From NCBI GenBank assembly GCA_903822005.1, contig CAIJNL010000025.1:62001-126000 (forward strand): a stretch of 64,000 bases of DNA. Direction: 5' to 3'. Of the stretch, positions 55,083-63,266 are shown piece after piece. This stretch comes from an uncultured Nitrospiraceae bacterium. GTDB lineage: Bacteria; Nitrospirota; Thermodesulfovibrionia; Thermodesulfovibrionales; Dissulfurispiraceae. The notes below the pieces were generated by a model. That model was given only the letters and a program-made list of their open reading frames with translations. It did not search any database and was not told the origin of the DNA. How positions within the stretch are numbered: position 1 is the first letter of the stretch; every line of letters starts with the position of its first letter. Both the position numbers and the translations under genes were made by a program.

Positions 55083-55772
55083 ATGAAAAAGCTGAAAAAA
55101 GACCCAAAACCGGGCAAAAACCCGACTATGAGCAAGAAGCAGCTTGCTTATGAGTATATACGTTCGAAGATCCAGGATGAGACCTATGTGCCGGGTTCGC
55201 GTATAGTAATCGACCGGATCGCGCGGGAACTGAAATTAAGCATCATCCCTGTGCGGGAAGCCATACAGCAGCTTGAAGCGGACGGATATATACAGGTCAT
55301 ACCTTACAGCGGGGCCGTTGTCCAGCTGATGAACGAGTATGATTTTCAGGAAACCATCGGGGTGCTTGCTGTTCTGGACGGCGCAGCCACCGCATTTGCG
55401 GCCGGGAAAATGACGCAGCAGGACATTGCCAGGCTCGAGAGCATAAACGAAGCCATGAGGGAGGCCCTTTATAACTTTAAATTCGAGCAGGTCGGCGAGC
55501 TGAACAGGAAATTTCATGAAGTAATATATAAAAAATGCGGCAACTCGTATCTGCATGACAGATTGAAACTTACCTGGCAGAGGCTTTCGCAGATCCGCAA
55601 ATCCGTTTTTTCCCTTGTTCCCCAGCGCGCGAAAGATGCGATCAGGGAGCATGAAGAGCTTATTAAACTGCTTAAAGAATCGGCTTCTCCGGCGAAGCTG
55701 GAGAAGTTTATCCGTCAGCACAAGATGAACATGCTGACTGCCTTTCTGAACCGTAAAGAGGCGCGGCGATGA
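55083..55772 (+). CDS. Second GntR-family regulator, FCD subfamily
   Basis: A 229-residue regulator with a basic N-terminal tail (KKLKKDPKPGKNP), winged HTH (VPGSRIVIDRIARELKLSIIPVREAIQQLEADG) and FCD ligand domain with an expected His (LNRKFHEVIYKKCGN). Different from the GntR at 42237 in sequence, so not a recent duplicate. No ribosome-binding site precedes the ATG; TATAAT ends 7 bp upstream, so transcription may begin at or next to the start codon (leaderless). An ATG at 55128 also lacks a ribosome-binding site. Confidence 0.88.
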   Translation: MKKLKKDPKPGKNPTMSKKQLAYEYIRSKIQDETYVPGSRIVIDRIARELKLSIIPVREAIQQLEADGYIQVIPYSGAVVQLMNEYDFQETIGVLAVLDGAATAFAAGKMTQQDIARLESINEAMREALYNFKFEQVGELNRKFHEVIYKKCGNSYLHDRLKLTWQRLSQIRKSVFSLVPQRAKDAIREHEELIKLLKESASPAKLEKFIRQHKMNMLTAFLNRKEARR

Positions 55773-55815
55773 ACTGACAAGGTTCGGCAGCGTTCCATTT
55801 ATTGCTATTTTCCGG

Positions 55816-55850
55816 AATCCCGGGTGGACAGATCTCTCCCGGGATTTTTT
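55816..55850 (+). terminator. Intrinsic terminator of the catabolic operon/GntR-2
   Basis: AATCCCGGG (55816-55824) and CCCGGGATT (55838-55846) form a perfect 9-bp stem followed by a T-run. Confidence 0.85.
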
Positions 55851-55957
55851 ATGCGACTGTTTGCGGCAGGAGACCGGTGCCTCCGGAATAGTGCATGTTC
55901 CATATGGTGGTGGGGACGCTGCCCGACAAGAAAAATAACTTGCAAAACAGCCTGGAG

Positions 55958-56018
55958 ATAATATATATTCTTAGGGATAAATAATATATGATTTTAAGAT
56001 AAAAGATATATTATTTAT
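55958..56018 (+). promoter_or_regulatory. Triple operator-like AT-rich region upstream of the MFS gene
   Basis: ATAATATAT occurs at 55958-55966 and 55981-55989, and its complement ATATATTAT at 56006-56014. The last two sit in a perfect 13-bp inverted repeat (55977-55989 and 56006-56018) with a 16-nt spacer. A possible promoter TTGCAA-N18-TATATT (55940-55969) overlaps. The rest of the 55773-56154 gap contains only the GntR-2 terminator. Confidence 0.6.
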
Positions 56019-56154
56019 GAACTATGATGATATCTTTTTTGCAGAAAGGAGAGAAAGTTGGCCCTGTTTCAGGATTGCCCGCAGGCAGTTTCAGACGAAA
56101 TTATTTCAAAGGATCATTTTAGCGAGAAAATAAGCATTACCGGGGGGGAAGGTC

Positions 56155-57453
56155 ATGTCAGCACAGGTTGAGGTTAGTCAGGCTGTGAATGTAAACGAGA
56201 AACCGACAAAGCAGCGCCTTGTAATTATAGCGGTACTGGTTGTCGGCATAATGGTCGCCTATCTGGACCGTGTGAACGTATCGGTCCTGGGCGCCAATGA
56301 TCAGTTTTTGATGTACATGGGGATCAAGGGACAGCCGGTACAGATCGGCATGATGATGTCTCTTTTTCTGGCGGCCTACGGACTCGCAAATATTACGCTG
56401 AGCCCGCTGGGTGATTATCTGGGACCGCGCAAGGCGATGTGTATCTGCATTGTTTTGTGGACCATTTCTCTTTTTGTCGGAGGCTTTGCAACCAGTTTCA
56501 CCATATTTCTTATTGCCCGCATTATTCTCGGTGTAGGCGAGGGTTTTTATTATCCGATGCAGAGCCTCTTTGTCAAAAACTGGATCCCGCCACAGGAACG
56601 CGGCAGGGCAAACGCCACTTGGGTGATCGGGCAGTCACTGGCGCCCGCCATAGCCATGCCCCTGTTTGCTTATGTAATCGGCAACTTTGGCTGGCAGGTC
56701 AGCTTTTATTTGTGTATAGCAATAGGATTCATTCCGCTTTATCTGCTCTGGTACCACACTACAGACAAACCGTCCGAAAGCAAAAAAATCAATGCCCTTG
56801 AACTCAAGCATATTGAAGACGGCATGGCAAGAGAGAGGAAGAGCGGGGAAACTGCCGAAAAGCAGACCCTTTTGCAGAGGATCAAACCCTTTGCGACGAA
56901 TTATCAGTACTGGCTTCTCGCGCTCTGGTACATGTGCCTGCAGTTCATCTTCTGGGGCCTGATATCATGGCTGCCCGCTTATCTTAAATCAGCGCGCGGT
57001 TTTACCTGGACCGAAATGGGCTGGATGGCGTCCCTGCCGTTTATAATGACGGTAATCACAAAAGCAGTGAACGGCTGGCTCAACGACAAGATCGGCCGGA
57101 GCGCTCCGCTTCTCAGCGTGACCATGCTTTTCAGCGCCGTCTGCGTATATTTTGCCGCTACTGTCAGCGGCAGATACGAATCGGCCATTCTGTTGTCATT
57201 AGCCTTTGGTTTTACCTCGATGTCAACATCTTCAGCCTGGACCCTGCTGCAGGGCCTGGTGCCGGGGAGGTCGCTGTCGACCGCTGCCGGGACCATGAAC
57301 GGGCTAGCGACCGGTTTTTCCTCGTTGTCGCCGGTCATAATCGGCGCTGTTATAGGTTTGACGAGTGATTACGAAAGCGGTCTGCTCTGCCTGGTGGGAG
57401 TGGGTCTGCTCGCATCGGCCACAGCAGGCATTTTGACACTGAAAAAACATTAA
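56155..57453 (+). CDS. MFS transporter, anion:cation symporter (ACS) type
   Basis: A 432-residue, 12-TM carrier of the ACS branch that includes hexuronate, galactonate and glucarate permeases. Motifs: YLDRVNVSV in TM1, PLGDYLGPRKA (loop 2-3), ARIILGVGEGFYYP in TM4. It probably imports the sugar acid used by the enolase-superfamily enzyme encoded 60 bp downstream. GGGGGGGAAGG precedes the ATG; an AT-rich operator cluster lies upstream. Confidence 0.9.
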   Translation: MSAQVEVSQAVNVNEKPTKQRLVIIAVLVVGIMVAYLDRVNVSVLGANDQFLMYMGIKGQPVQIGMMMSLFLAAYGLANITLSPLGDYLGPRKAMCICIVLWTISLFVGGFATSFTIFLIARIILGVGEGFYYPMQSLFVKNWIPPQERGRANATWVIGQSLAPAIAMPLFAYVIGNFGWQVSFYLCIAIGFIPLYLLWYHTTDKPSESKKINALELKHIEDGMARERKSGETAEKQTLLQRIKPFATNYQYWLLALWYMCLQFIFWGLISWLPAYLKSARGFTWTEMGWMASLPFIMTVITKAVNGWLNDKIGRSAPLLSVTMLFSAVCVYFAATVSGRYESAILLSLAFGFTSMSTSSAWTLLQGLVPGRSLSTAAGTMNGLATGFSSLSPVIIGAVIGLTSDYESGLLCLVGVGLLASATAGILTLKKH

Positions 57454-57512
57454 CGAATTACAGACTTTTTTAAAAAATTAAAGCGTAAGGAAATAACAGG
57501 AGGTAGCAATCG

Positions 57513-58703
57513 ATGAAAATTACGAGTGTAGACATTATTGATGTAGCCAATGATTTTTCGTCGGCAACGAGCAAGTGGCGTCCGGTAGTTGTCAGGATCA
57601 ACACGGACGAGGGGATAACCGGGTTTGGCGAAGTGGGGCTTGCATATGGAGTCGGGGCCTCTGCAGGTTTCGGCATGGCCAAGGACCTTGCGAAGATCAT
57701 CATCGGGATGGACCCGATGAAAAACGAGGCGATCTGGGACAAGATGCAGAAGAAGACCTTTTGGGGCCAGGGAGGCGGGACAATCTTTTCTGCGGGCATG
57801 AGCGGCATCGACATCGCTCTCTGGGACATCAAGGGCAAGGCGCTCAACACCCCGATCTATCAGCTGCTGGGCGGAAAGACGCGCGACAAGATCAGGGCCT
57901 ACGCGAGCCAGATCCAGTTCGGCTGGGGAGATGGCAGCGACAAAGCGATGCTGATCGAGCCGAAGCAGTATGCCGAAGCAGCGCTGATAGCTGTTTCCGA
58001 AGGATATGATTCGCTGAAAGTAGACGCGATTGCGATGGATGAAAAAGGCAACTGGAATCAGCGCAATCTTAACGGCGTGCTTTCGGACAGGACACTCAGA
58101 CTCGGCTACAACAGGCTTAAAGCCATAAGGGATGCTGTCGGTCCAGATGTGGACATAATCGCAGAGATGCATTCATTTACAGATACAACCGCGGCCATCC
58201 AGTTCGGCAGGATGATTGAAGAGCTTGGCATCTACTATTATGAAGAGCCTGTAATGCCGCTGAATCCCAAACAGATGAAGAAAGTGGCAGACAACGTAAG
58301 AATTCCGATTGCTGCAGGCGAAAGGATTTATACCAGGTGGGGTTACAGGCCGTTCTTTGAAGACGGGTCAATCGACGTAATACAGCCTGATATATGCACC
58401 TGCGGCGGCCTTACCGAGGTCAAGAAGATCTGCGACATGGCCCATGTCTATGACGTTACCGTGCAGATACATGTCTGCGGCGGACCAATCTCGACAGCAG
58501 CGGCACTGCAGGTCGAGGCGGCAATACCTAATTTTTTGATCCACGAGCTTCACAGGTACGCCCTGCTTCTGCCGAATACTAAGAGCTGCAAGTACAACTA
58601 TCTGCCGTCCAAGGGCGTTTATGAAGTGCCGGATCTGCCGGGACTCGGGCAGGAACTGACAGAGGAGACGATCAAGGCTTCTATAATAGAAACAGTTAAG
58701 TAA
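57513..58703 (+). CDS. Enolase-superfamily acid-sugar dehydratase (mandelate racemase/DgoD-like)
   Basis: A 396-residue TIM-barrel enzyme. Metal ligands E218 (in AEMHS), E244 (YYEEP) and E270 (AAGER); candidate catalysts H220, two residues after the first ligand as in galactonate dehydratase, and the D293-H320 dyad (QPDICTCGG, QIHVCGGP); E345 (IHELH) completes the site. The first metal ligand is Glu where DgoD has Asp. The carrier gene upstream points to a sugar-acid dehydratase (inference). AGGAGG precedes the ATG. Confidence 0.9.
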   Translation: MKITSVDIIDVANDFSSATSKWRPVVVRINTDEGITGFGEVGLAYGVGASAGFGMAKDLAKIIIGMDPMKNEAIWDKMQKKTFWGQGGGTIFSAGMSGIDIALWDIKGKALNTPIYQLLGGKTRDKIRAYASQIQFGWGDGSDKAMLIEPKQYAEAALIAVSEGYDSLKVDAIAMDEKGNWNQRNLNGVLSDRTLRLGYNRLKAIRDAVGPDVDIIAEMHSFTDTTAAIQFGRMIEELGIYYYEEPVMPLNPKQMKKVADNVRIPIAAGERIYTRWGYRPFFEDGSIDVIQPDICTCGGLTEVKKICDMAHVYDVTVQIHVCGGPISTAAALQVEAAIPNFLIHELHRYALLLPNTKSCKYNYLPSKGVYEVPDLPGLGQELTEETIKASIIETVK

Positions 58704-58716
58704 GGCATCCTGAGAT

Positions 58717-58755
58717 ATCTCCCCGGCAAGTGTAATAGACATTTGTCGGGGAGAT
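58717..58755 (+). terminator. Hairpin after the dehydratase gene
   Basis: ATCTCCCCGGCAA (58717-58729) pairs with TTGTCGGGGAGAT (58743-58755) with one wobble. Only a short T-containing tail follows. Confidence 0.6.
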
Positions 58756-59030
58756 TATTGTGCAGTCCCGAAATTATGTCTGTCATCATCAGGCCCTAAG
58801 AGAGTTTGGTTGAAGAGGATAATAATTTGAGGGATATGCGGAGATTGTCTCAAGGCCGAATACCTTGCAGGTAATTTCCAATATTTCGCTTCATCATAGC
58901 ATATAGCTTTAAATAAAACAATACAAAAGAAGCCATAATTTTAATGGCGCGGATGATATTTCACTTGGCATTTTATGATATTACGGGGTAAAAACTTGCG
59001 AGGTATTTCAGGGCTGTTTGAATTGATCTG
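58756..59030. other. Non-coding stretch before the toxin/antitoxin pair
   Basis: AT-richer sequence with no supported ORF, RNA or repeat. It marks the change from the catabolic island to mixed accessory genes. Confidence 0.4.
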
Positions 59031-59369
59031 CTACGCGCCTATTATCTCATTCAGTCCGTCGACAACCTGGTCTATTTCCTCAGGAGTAACTCTTCCGATT
59101 ATTGTCCCGATTCTCTCGACAGAAAGTGTCCTAATCTGACTTATCTTTACCCATGACTGTTTAGGCAATTTTGAGGTTCTTAATTCAAGGGTAAGAGGAA
59201 ATCCAGCTCTCTGGGGCTGACTGGTAAGAGCAACGGCAATAACCGTCCCCGAGCGTTCATTGAAAATATCCTGACTTAAAATCAAAACAGGACGTAAGCC
59301 CTCCTGCTCACGGCCTCTCACCGGGTTCAAATCAGCCCATCTAATGTCGCCCCTTAGTATTCGGGCCAT
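59031..59369 (-). CDS. MazF/PemK-family toxin (endoribonuclease)
   Basis: A 112-residue type II toxin. MARILRGDIRWADLNPVRGREQEGLRPVLIL is the standard MazF/PemK beginning, with the RPVLIL strand and later VIAVALTSQ and SWVKISQIRTLSVERI typical of the RNA-cutting fold. It would cleave mRNA when not bound by the antitoxin. It overlaps the antitoxin gene by 16 bp and is translated after it, the usual order. Confidence 0.92.
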   Translation of the reverse strand: MARILRGDIRWADLNPVRGREQEGLRPVLILSQDIFNERSGTVIAVALTSQPQRAGFPLTLELRTSKLPKQSWVKISQIRTLSVERIGTIIGRVTPEEIDQVVDGLNEIIGA

Positions 59370-59596
59370 TGGCTCAGGTCCTCAGTTAATCCTTCATCCG
59401 CAATTGTTTTTTCAAAGGCCGGATCAAGCTTCGCGCATTCCTTAGCCAGACGGGTGCGTTTTATCCTTGAAAGTTTTTCCTTCACAGCCTCCTGAATAGC
59501 CTGGCTGCGATTCTGAAAAATATGTTTACTGACGTATGTGTCCAACTGAGCAATGTATTGCTCATCCAATGTAATAGCAATTTTTGTTTTGCCCAT
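59354..59596 (-). CDS. Ribbon-helix-helix antitoxin partner of MazF
   Basis: An 80-residue protein starting MGKTKIAITLDEQYIAQLDTYV, a ribbon-helix-helix DNA-binding segment (about 4-45), with an acidic C-terminal tail (EKTIADEGLTEDLSQWPEY) that would wrap the toxin. GGAGG precedes the ATG at 59596. Expected to repress the pair's promoter. Confidence 0.9.
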   Translation of the reverse strand: MGKTKIAITLDEQYIAQLDTYVSKHIFQNRSQAIQEAVKEKLSRIKRTRLAKECAKLDPAFEKTIADEGLTEDLSQWPEY

Positions 59597-59668
59597 ATAA
59601 GCACCTCCGGTATTACTTTATATCATACCGCCGGTTTTATTTTTTGTCAATTGTTTCAGGAGATCATT

Positions 59669-59749
59669 ATGGCAAAGCCTTATGTTGACACAGACCTTTG
59701 TATTGGATGTGACGCCTGTGCTTCCACATGTTGTGTCTCACACCATTAA
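59669..59749 (+). pseudogene. Truncated 4Fe-4S ferredoxin remnant
   Basis: The reading frame keeps a good CAGGAG ribosome-binding site and ATG, then MAKPYVDTDLCIGCDACAS, the start of a ferredoxin first-cluster motif, but after the third or fourth Cys it reads CVSHH and stops at 26 residues. Probably a decayed gene left behind by a local rearrangement next to the toxin/antitoxin pair. Confidence 0.6.
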
Positions 59750-59990
59750 TATTTAACTCCCATTCGAGTCTGTCTAATTCTGCTTTATACTGAACCATCA
59801 TCTGAACTCATTTTTTAAGTATATCATAATGCTCGCAGGAATAGAATAAAAGGCATAATTTTCGGGGCCTAGAATCTTCTCGGGTTGGCAATACCCGTCT
59901 AATATCGTGGATATACCAAGTTGGCATGTCACGGTAATTTTGTCCAAGAAGGGAATTATTTCGCATAAAGAGGCTGGTTTTCGTAAAGTA

Positions 59991-60743
59991 TCAGGCTTGA
60001 CGTTTCTGTCCTTGAGTCAGCACAAAGGCCCCGGCCAGTACAACCGCAAGCGCGATCAGCGACGGGAGTACTACTAATGACGGCTGCCAATGATGCAGCA
60101 TGCCGCTGAACACTGCCGAGCAGCAATAGACCGCGCAGGCGAGGAACTGGAGGATGATGGTACCCTGGTTCCACCTGACCGGCGCATCAGGAACGCGTTG
60201 TTCATCATCGCAGCTGTTTGTACGAACAACAAGGCCTGTAATAAATGTGGTCAATGTGGTGGTAATGACAATTGTCGGAATTCCGGGCAGCTTCAAATGC
60301 TGCACAGCCGTGGCCTGAATGCCCATCGCGGCCGAGGCGAGCAGGATGAGCAGATACAAAACAAGTCCCTGGTGCTGCCCGTCGTGAGAAAAATGCCATG
60401 CTGCAGTAAGACCTGCCAGCACTGCCAGTTCGATGCATAAGGCTGTGATCAGGGCGGTCGTCCAGCCAGGCATCGTGCGTTTGCGCTCTACTATGAATGC
60501 CCCGGCTACTACACCCGCGCAGAAACCTGCCAGTGCCAGCACCGACCGCTGGGCAGCTGCAGCATTTCCTTCGCCGAGCGAGAGACCTAGCAGAACGATG
60601 TTGCCCGTCATATTTGCCGTAAAAACATGTCCAAGCCCCATGTAACTGATTGCATCCACACTGCCGGCCACCCAGACCAGAAATATGACAATAGTGGATT
60701 CCAGGCGGTTGCGCGTCTGCACCCCGTAAATGAATTCTGCCAT
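59991..60743 (-). CDS. YoaK/DUF1275-family membrane protein
   Basis: A 250-residue inner-membrane protein with about six to seven hydrophobic segments. Family marks: GSVDAISYMGLGHVFTANMTGNIVLLGL near the N-terminus and GIQATAVQHLKLPGIPTIVITTTLTTFITGL. The ATG at 60743 is chosen for the AGGGAGAGGG just upstream. Function unknown; a transport role is assumed for the family. Confidence 0.88.
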   Translation of the reverse strand: MAEFIYGVQTRNRLESTIVIFLVWVAGSVDAISYMGLGHVFTANMTGNIVLLGLSLGEGNAAAAQRSVLALAGFCAGVVAGAFIVERKRTMPGWTTALITALCIELAVLAGLTAAWHFSHDGQHQGLVLYLLILLASAAMGIQATAVQHLKLPGIPTIVITTTLTTFITGLVVRTNSCDDEQRVPDAPVRWNQGTIILQFLACAVYCCSAVFSGMLHHWQPSLVVLPSLIALAVVLAGAFVLTQGQKRQA

Positions 60744-61027
60744 AAACCCTCTCCCTGCCTTGCCGCGGTTCTGCCGGAGACCCTGCATAGACGGTCGTAC
60801 TTATCAAGATTATATCAGTATTCAGGCGTGAGTGTAAGGTGAAGTTTCCTGCTCGCCTAATGTAACAATTCTTTGGTCCCGACCAGGGAAATCTACAGAC
60901 CTTTCCCGCTTTTTTATGCTTGGTCATGTCACTAATTAATAATATGATGTAATTAGAACCGCATCAGGCGTTCTTGAGTGAAATAGCCCGGGATGCCAAT
61001 TTCGGGGAAAAAAGAGAGGAGCAGAAT

Positions 61028-61513
61028 ATGTACGGCAAGATACTTGTTCCACTGGATGGATCGGACCTGGCAGCACAGATACTACCGCAGGTCGAAGAAC
61101 TGGCAAAAGCCTTCAAATCCGAAATCACGCTTATTACGGTCGGATTCCTGATAACCCTGTACAGTACTACCGCCGAGTTTTCTTACAAGAGTGTTGAAGA
61201 CCTGGAGGCTTCGTTGAAAAAGGATGCAGAAAACAGGCTCGAAAGATATGCCGCCAAATTGAAAGCCAAGGGTTTGAAGGTCAGCCAGGTCTATGTCAAA
61301 GGCGTTCCGGCCCACGAGATCATCAACTATGCCGACGAGAACAAATACGATCTTATCGCCATGGCAACGCATGGAAGAGGCGAGGTCGCATGGGTGCTTG
61401 GGAGCGTGGCAGAGAAAGTGGTTTCCCATGCAACTGTCCCTGTTCTGCTGATGAGGGTTCTGGACCTCAAACAGCCGGTTGTGAAGAAGGCTGATTATAT
61501 CGGTCCGGACTAG
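61028..61513 (+). CDS. Universal stress protein (UspA family)
   Basis: A 161-residue Usp domain. MYGKILVPLDGSDLAAQ opens the fold; the ATP-binding signature MATHGRGEVAWVLGSVAEKVV is complete, so it probably binds ATP. The ATG at 61028 has GAGGAG upstream. It ends near a hairpin shared with the convergent MFS gene. Confidence 0.92.
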   Translation: MYGKILVPLDGSDLAAQILPQVEELAKAFKSEITLITVGFLITLYSTTAEFSYKSVEDLEASLKKDAENRLERYAAKLKAKGLKVSQVYVKGVPAHEIINYADENKYDLIAMATHGRGEVAWVLGSVAEKVVSHATVPVLLMRVLDLKQPVVKKADYIGPD

Positions 61514-61530
61514 TCCGACAGATATTAAAC

Positions 61531-61575
61531 AAAGACTGGGATCTGACTCGGCTTACAGGGGTCATCCCGGTCTTT
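61531..61575. terminator. Hairpin between convergent usp and MFS genes
   Basis: AAAGACTGGGAT (61531-61542) pairs with ATCCCGGTCTTT (61564-61575) with one wobble. The right arm lies within the last codons of the MFS gene. T-runs are poor. Confidence 0.4.
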
Positions 61576-62839
61576 CCTTTGGAATGAAGAAAAAGGTCAA
61601 CCCTGCCCCTGTCATCAATATGCCTGCAATTATATACAGAGATGCGGACGGATCGGATGAAATATGCCTTGCCCATATTTGTACATTAGGCCCGATATAA
61701 CCACCCAGATTTCCGACTGAATTCACAAGCCCAATGCCTGCCGCCGCAGCTGTCCCTGCCAGAAACGCCGAGGGGATCGGCCAGAACAGTGGGATAGAAC
61801 CGATGACCCCGATTGTGGCAACGGAGAGGAAGATAATGGCCAGTACCGGGTTTGAAGCAAAGACAGCGCTGAGCACCAGGCCCACTGCGCCCGCTGTCAT
61901 GTTAAATACATAATGCAGACGCCTCTCTCCGGTTTTGTCCGAATGGCGGCTCAGGATGACCATTCCTATTACGGCCGCAGCATACGGTATTGCCGTAACC
62001 ATGCCGACCCCGAAGTAATCCCTGATGCCGAATGCATTAACTATTGTCGGCAGCCAGAAGGTAATGCCGTAAAGGCCGATTACAAGCGTAAAATAGACAG
62101 CGCATAAAATCCATACCCTCCCACTCTTAAACGCGTCAATAAGTTTATGCCCTGGCTTTTGCCTGTCTTCAGCATAAAGGTTGTTTGATAGCAGGGCTTT
62201 TTCTTCCACATTCAGCCACCGTGCATCTTCAATGCCGCTGTCCAGGCAATAAAAGACCAGGAAACCTACGATCACCGAAGGGATGCCCTCAAGCAGGAAT
62301 AACCACTGCCAGCCCGCAACACCCATGGCGCCTGACAGGCTGTCCATAATCCAGCCTGATATCGGATTTCCGATCACACCTGCCACCGCAATCGCCGACA
62401 CAAACCATGCGGTCCTTGTGGACCTGCGGGATAATGGGTACCAAAGTGTGAGATAAAAAATGATGCCGGGGAAGAATCCGGCTTCAGCCACCCCGAGTAG
62501 AAAGCGAATGATATAGAGGGACCATTTATCATTGACAAACATCATGCAAGAGGAGATTATGCCCCAGGATATCATGATCCTCGCAATCCACATGCGCGCC
62601 CCGTATTTTTTCAGGAGCAGGTTGCTGGGCACTTCAAAAAAGAAATAGCCGATAAAAAAGATCCCCGCGCCGGCCGCGAAAGCCGCATCGCTAAGGGAGA
62701 GATCAGCGCTCATCTGCAGCTTTGCAAAGCCGACGTTCACCCTGTCAAGGTAAGCCAGTATGTAGCAGAGAAAAAGGAAAGGGATTATTCGCAGGTCAAC
62801 CTTGCGGTATGTCCTTGCCTCGAAGCTCTCATTTTTCAT
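61562..62839 (-). CDS. MFS transporter, ACS family
   Basis: A 425-residue, 12-TM carrier. FEARTYRKVDLRIIPFLFLCYILAYLDRVNVG is a canonical N-terminus of the anion:cation symporter branch that carries organic acids such as tartrate, phthalate and hexarates. Further family segments: EVPSNLLLKKYGARMWIARIMISWG and LLGVAEAGFFPGIIFYLTLWYP. It stands alone. Different from the carrier at 56155 in sequence, so not a duplicate. Confidence 0.92.
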   Translation of the reverse strand: MKNESFEARTYRKVDLRIIPFLFLCYILAYLDRVNVGFAKLQMSADLSLSDAAFAAGAGIFFIGYFFFEVPSNLLLKKYGARMWIARIMISWGIISSCMMFVNDKWSLYIIRFLLGVAEAGFFPGIIFYLTLWYPLSRRSTRTAWFVSAIAVAGVIGNPISGWIMDSLSGAMGVAGWQWLFLLEGIPSVIVGFLVFYCLDSGIEDARWLNVEEKALLSNNLYAEDRQKPGHKLIDAFKSGRVWILCAVYFTLVIGLYGITFWLPTIVNAFGIRDYFGVGMVTAIPYAAAVIGMVILSRHSDKTGERRLHYVFNMTAGAVGLVLSAVFASNPVLAIIFLSVATIGVIGSIPLFWPIPSAFLAGTAAAAGIGLVNSVGNLGGYIGPNVQIWARHISSDPSASLYIIAGILMTGAGLTFFFIPKERPG

Positions 62840-63266
62840 CCATTAAATATACCAGATTGAGACAGGTCAGATGAACATCATCACGGATGTTACCAAAGAA
62901 AACGGGTGTTGTGTAGGTTTTTGTCTTACAAGGTTAATATGTTTTCTGTTAGTTGCATGCATAGAGGTAGCCGAATTTCGCAAAACGCAGGCCAGTCCTT
63001 GCATACTTTAAATCCGCATTCTCTGCCGTTTAAAATGCTTCTTTTTTAGGCAGACCGGAGAATATCAATGCTGCCAGCCACGCGGTGACAAATCCTAACA
63101 TGTTGTTGACATCGGGCGGTGAATAATCGCGGATCAAGAGAATAATTTCGGCGACGAAAGGGCGTCGAAGCCCCCATAATTAAGCAGAAATTAATGGCAC
63201 GGGGCTGCCTTATATTGTTATGGCTGTTCATAACAGTTATAATAGAAACAAAAAAAGGAGCAATTA
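62840..63266. other. Long non-coding stretch
   Basis: No ORF with a ribosome-binding site, no tRNA-like fold and no strong hairpin was found. It separates the minus-strand MFS gene from the plus-strand nuclease gene and presumably holds both promoters. Confidence 0.4.

Noticed and set aside
63046-63231. A short minus-strand reading frame in the 62840-63266 gap
   Set aside because: No ribosome-binding site or family similarity.
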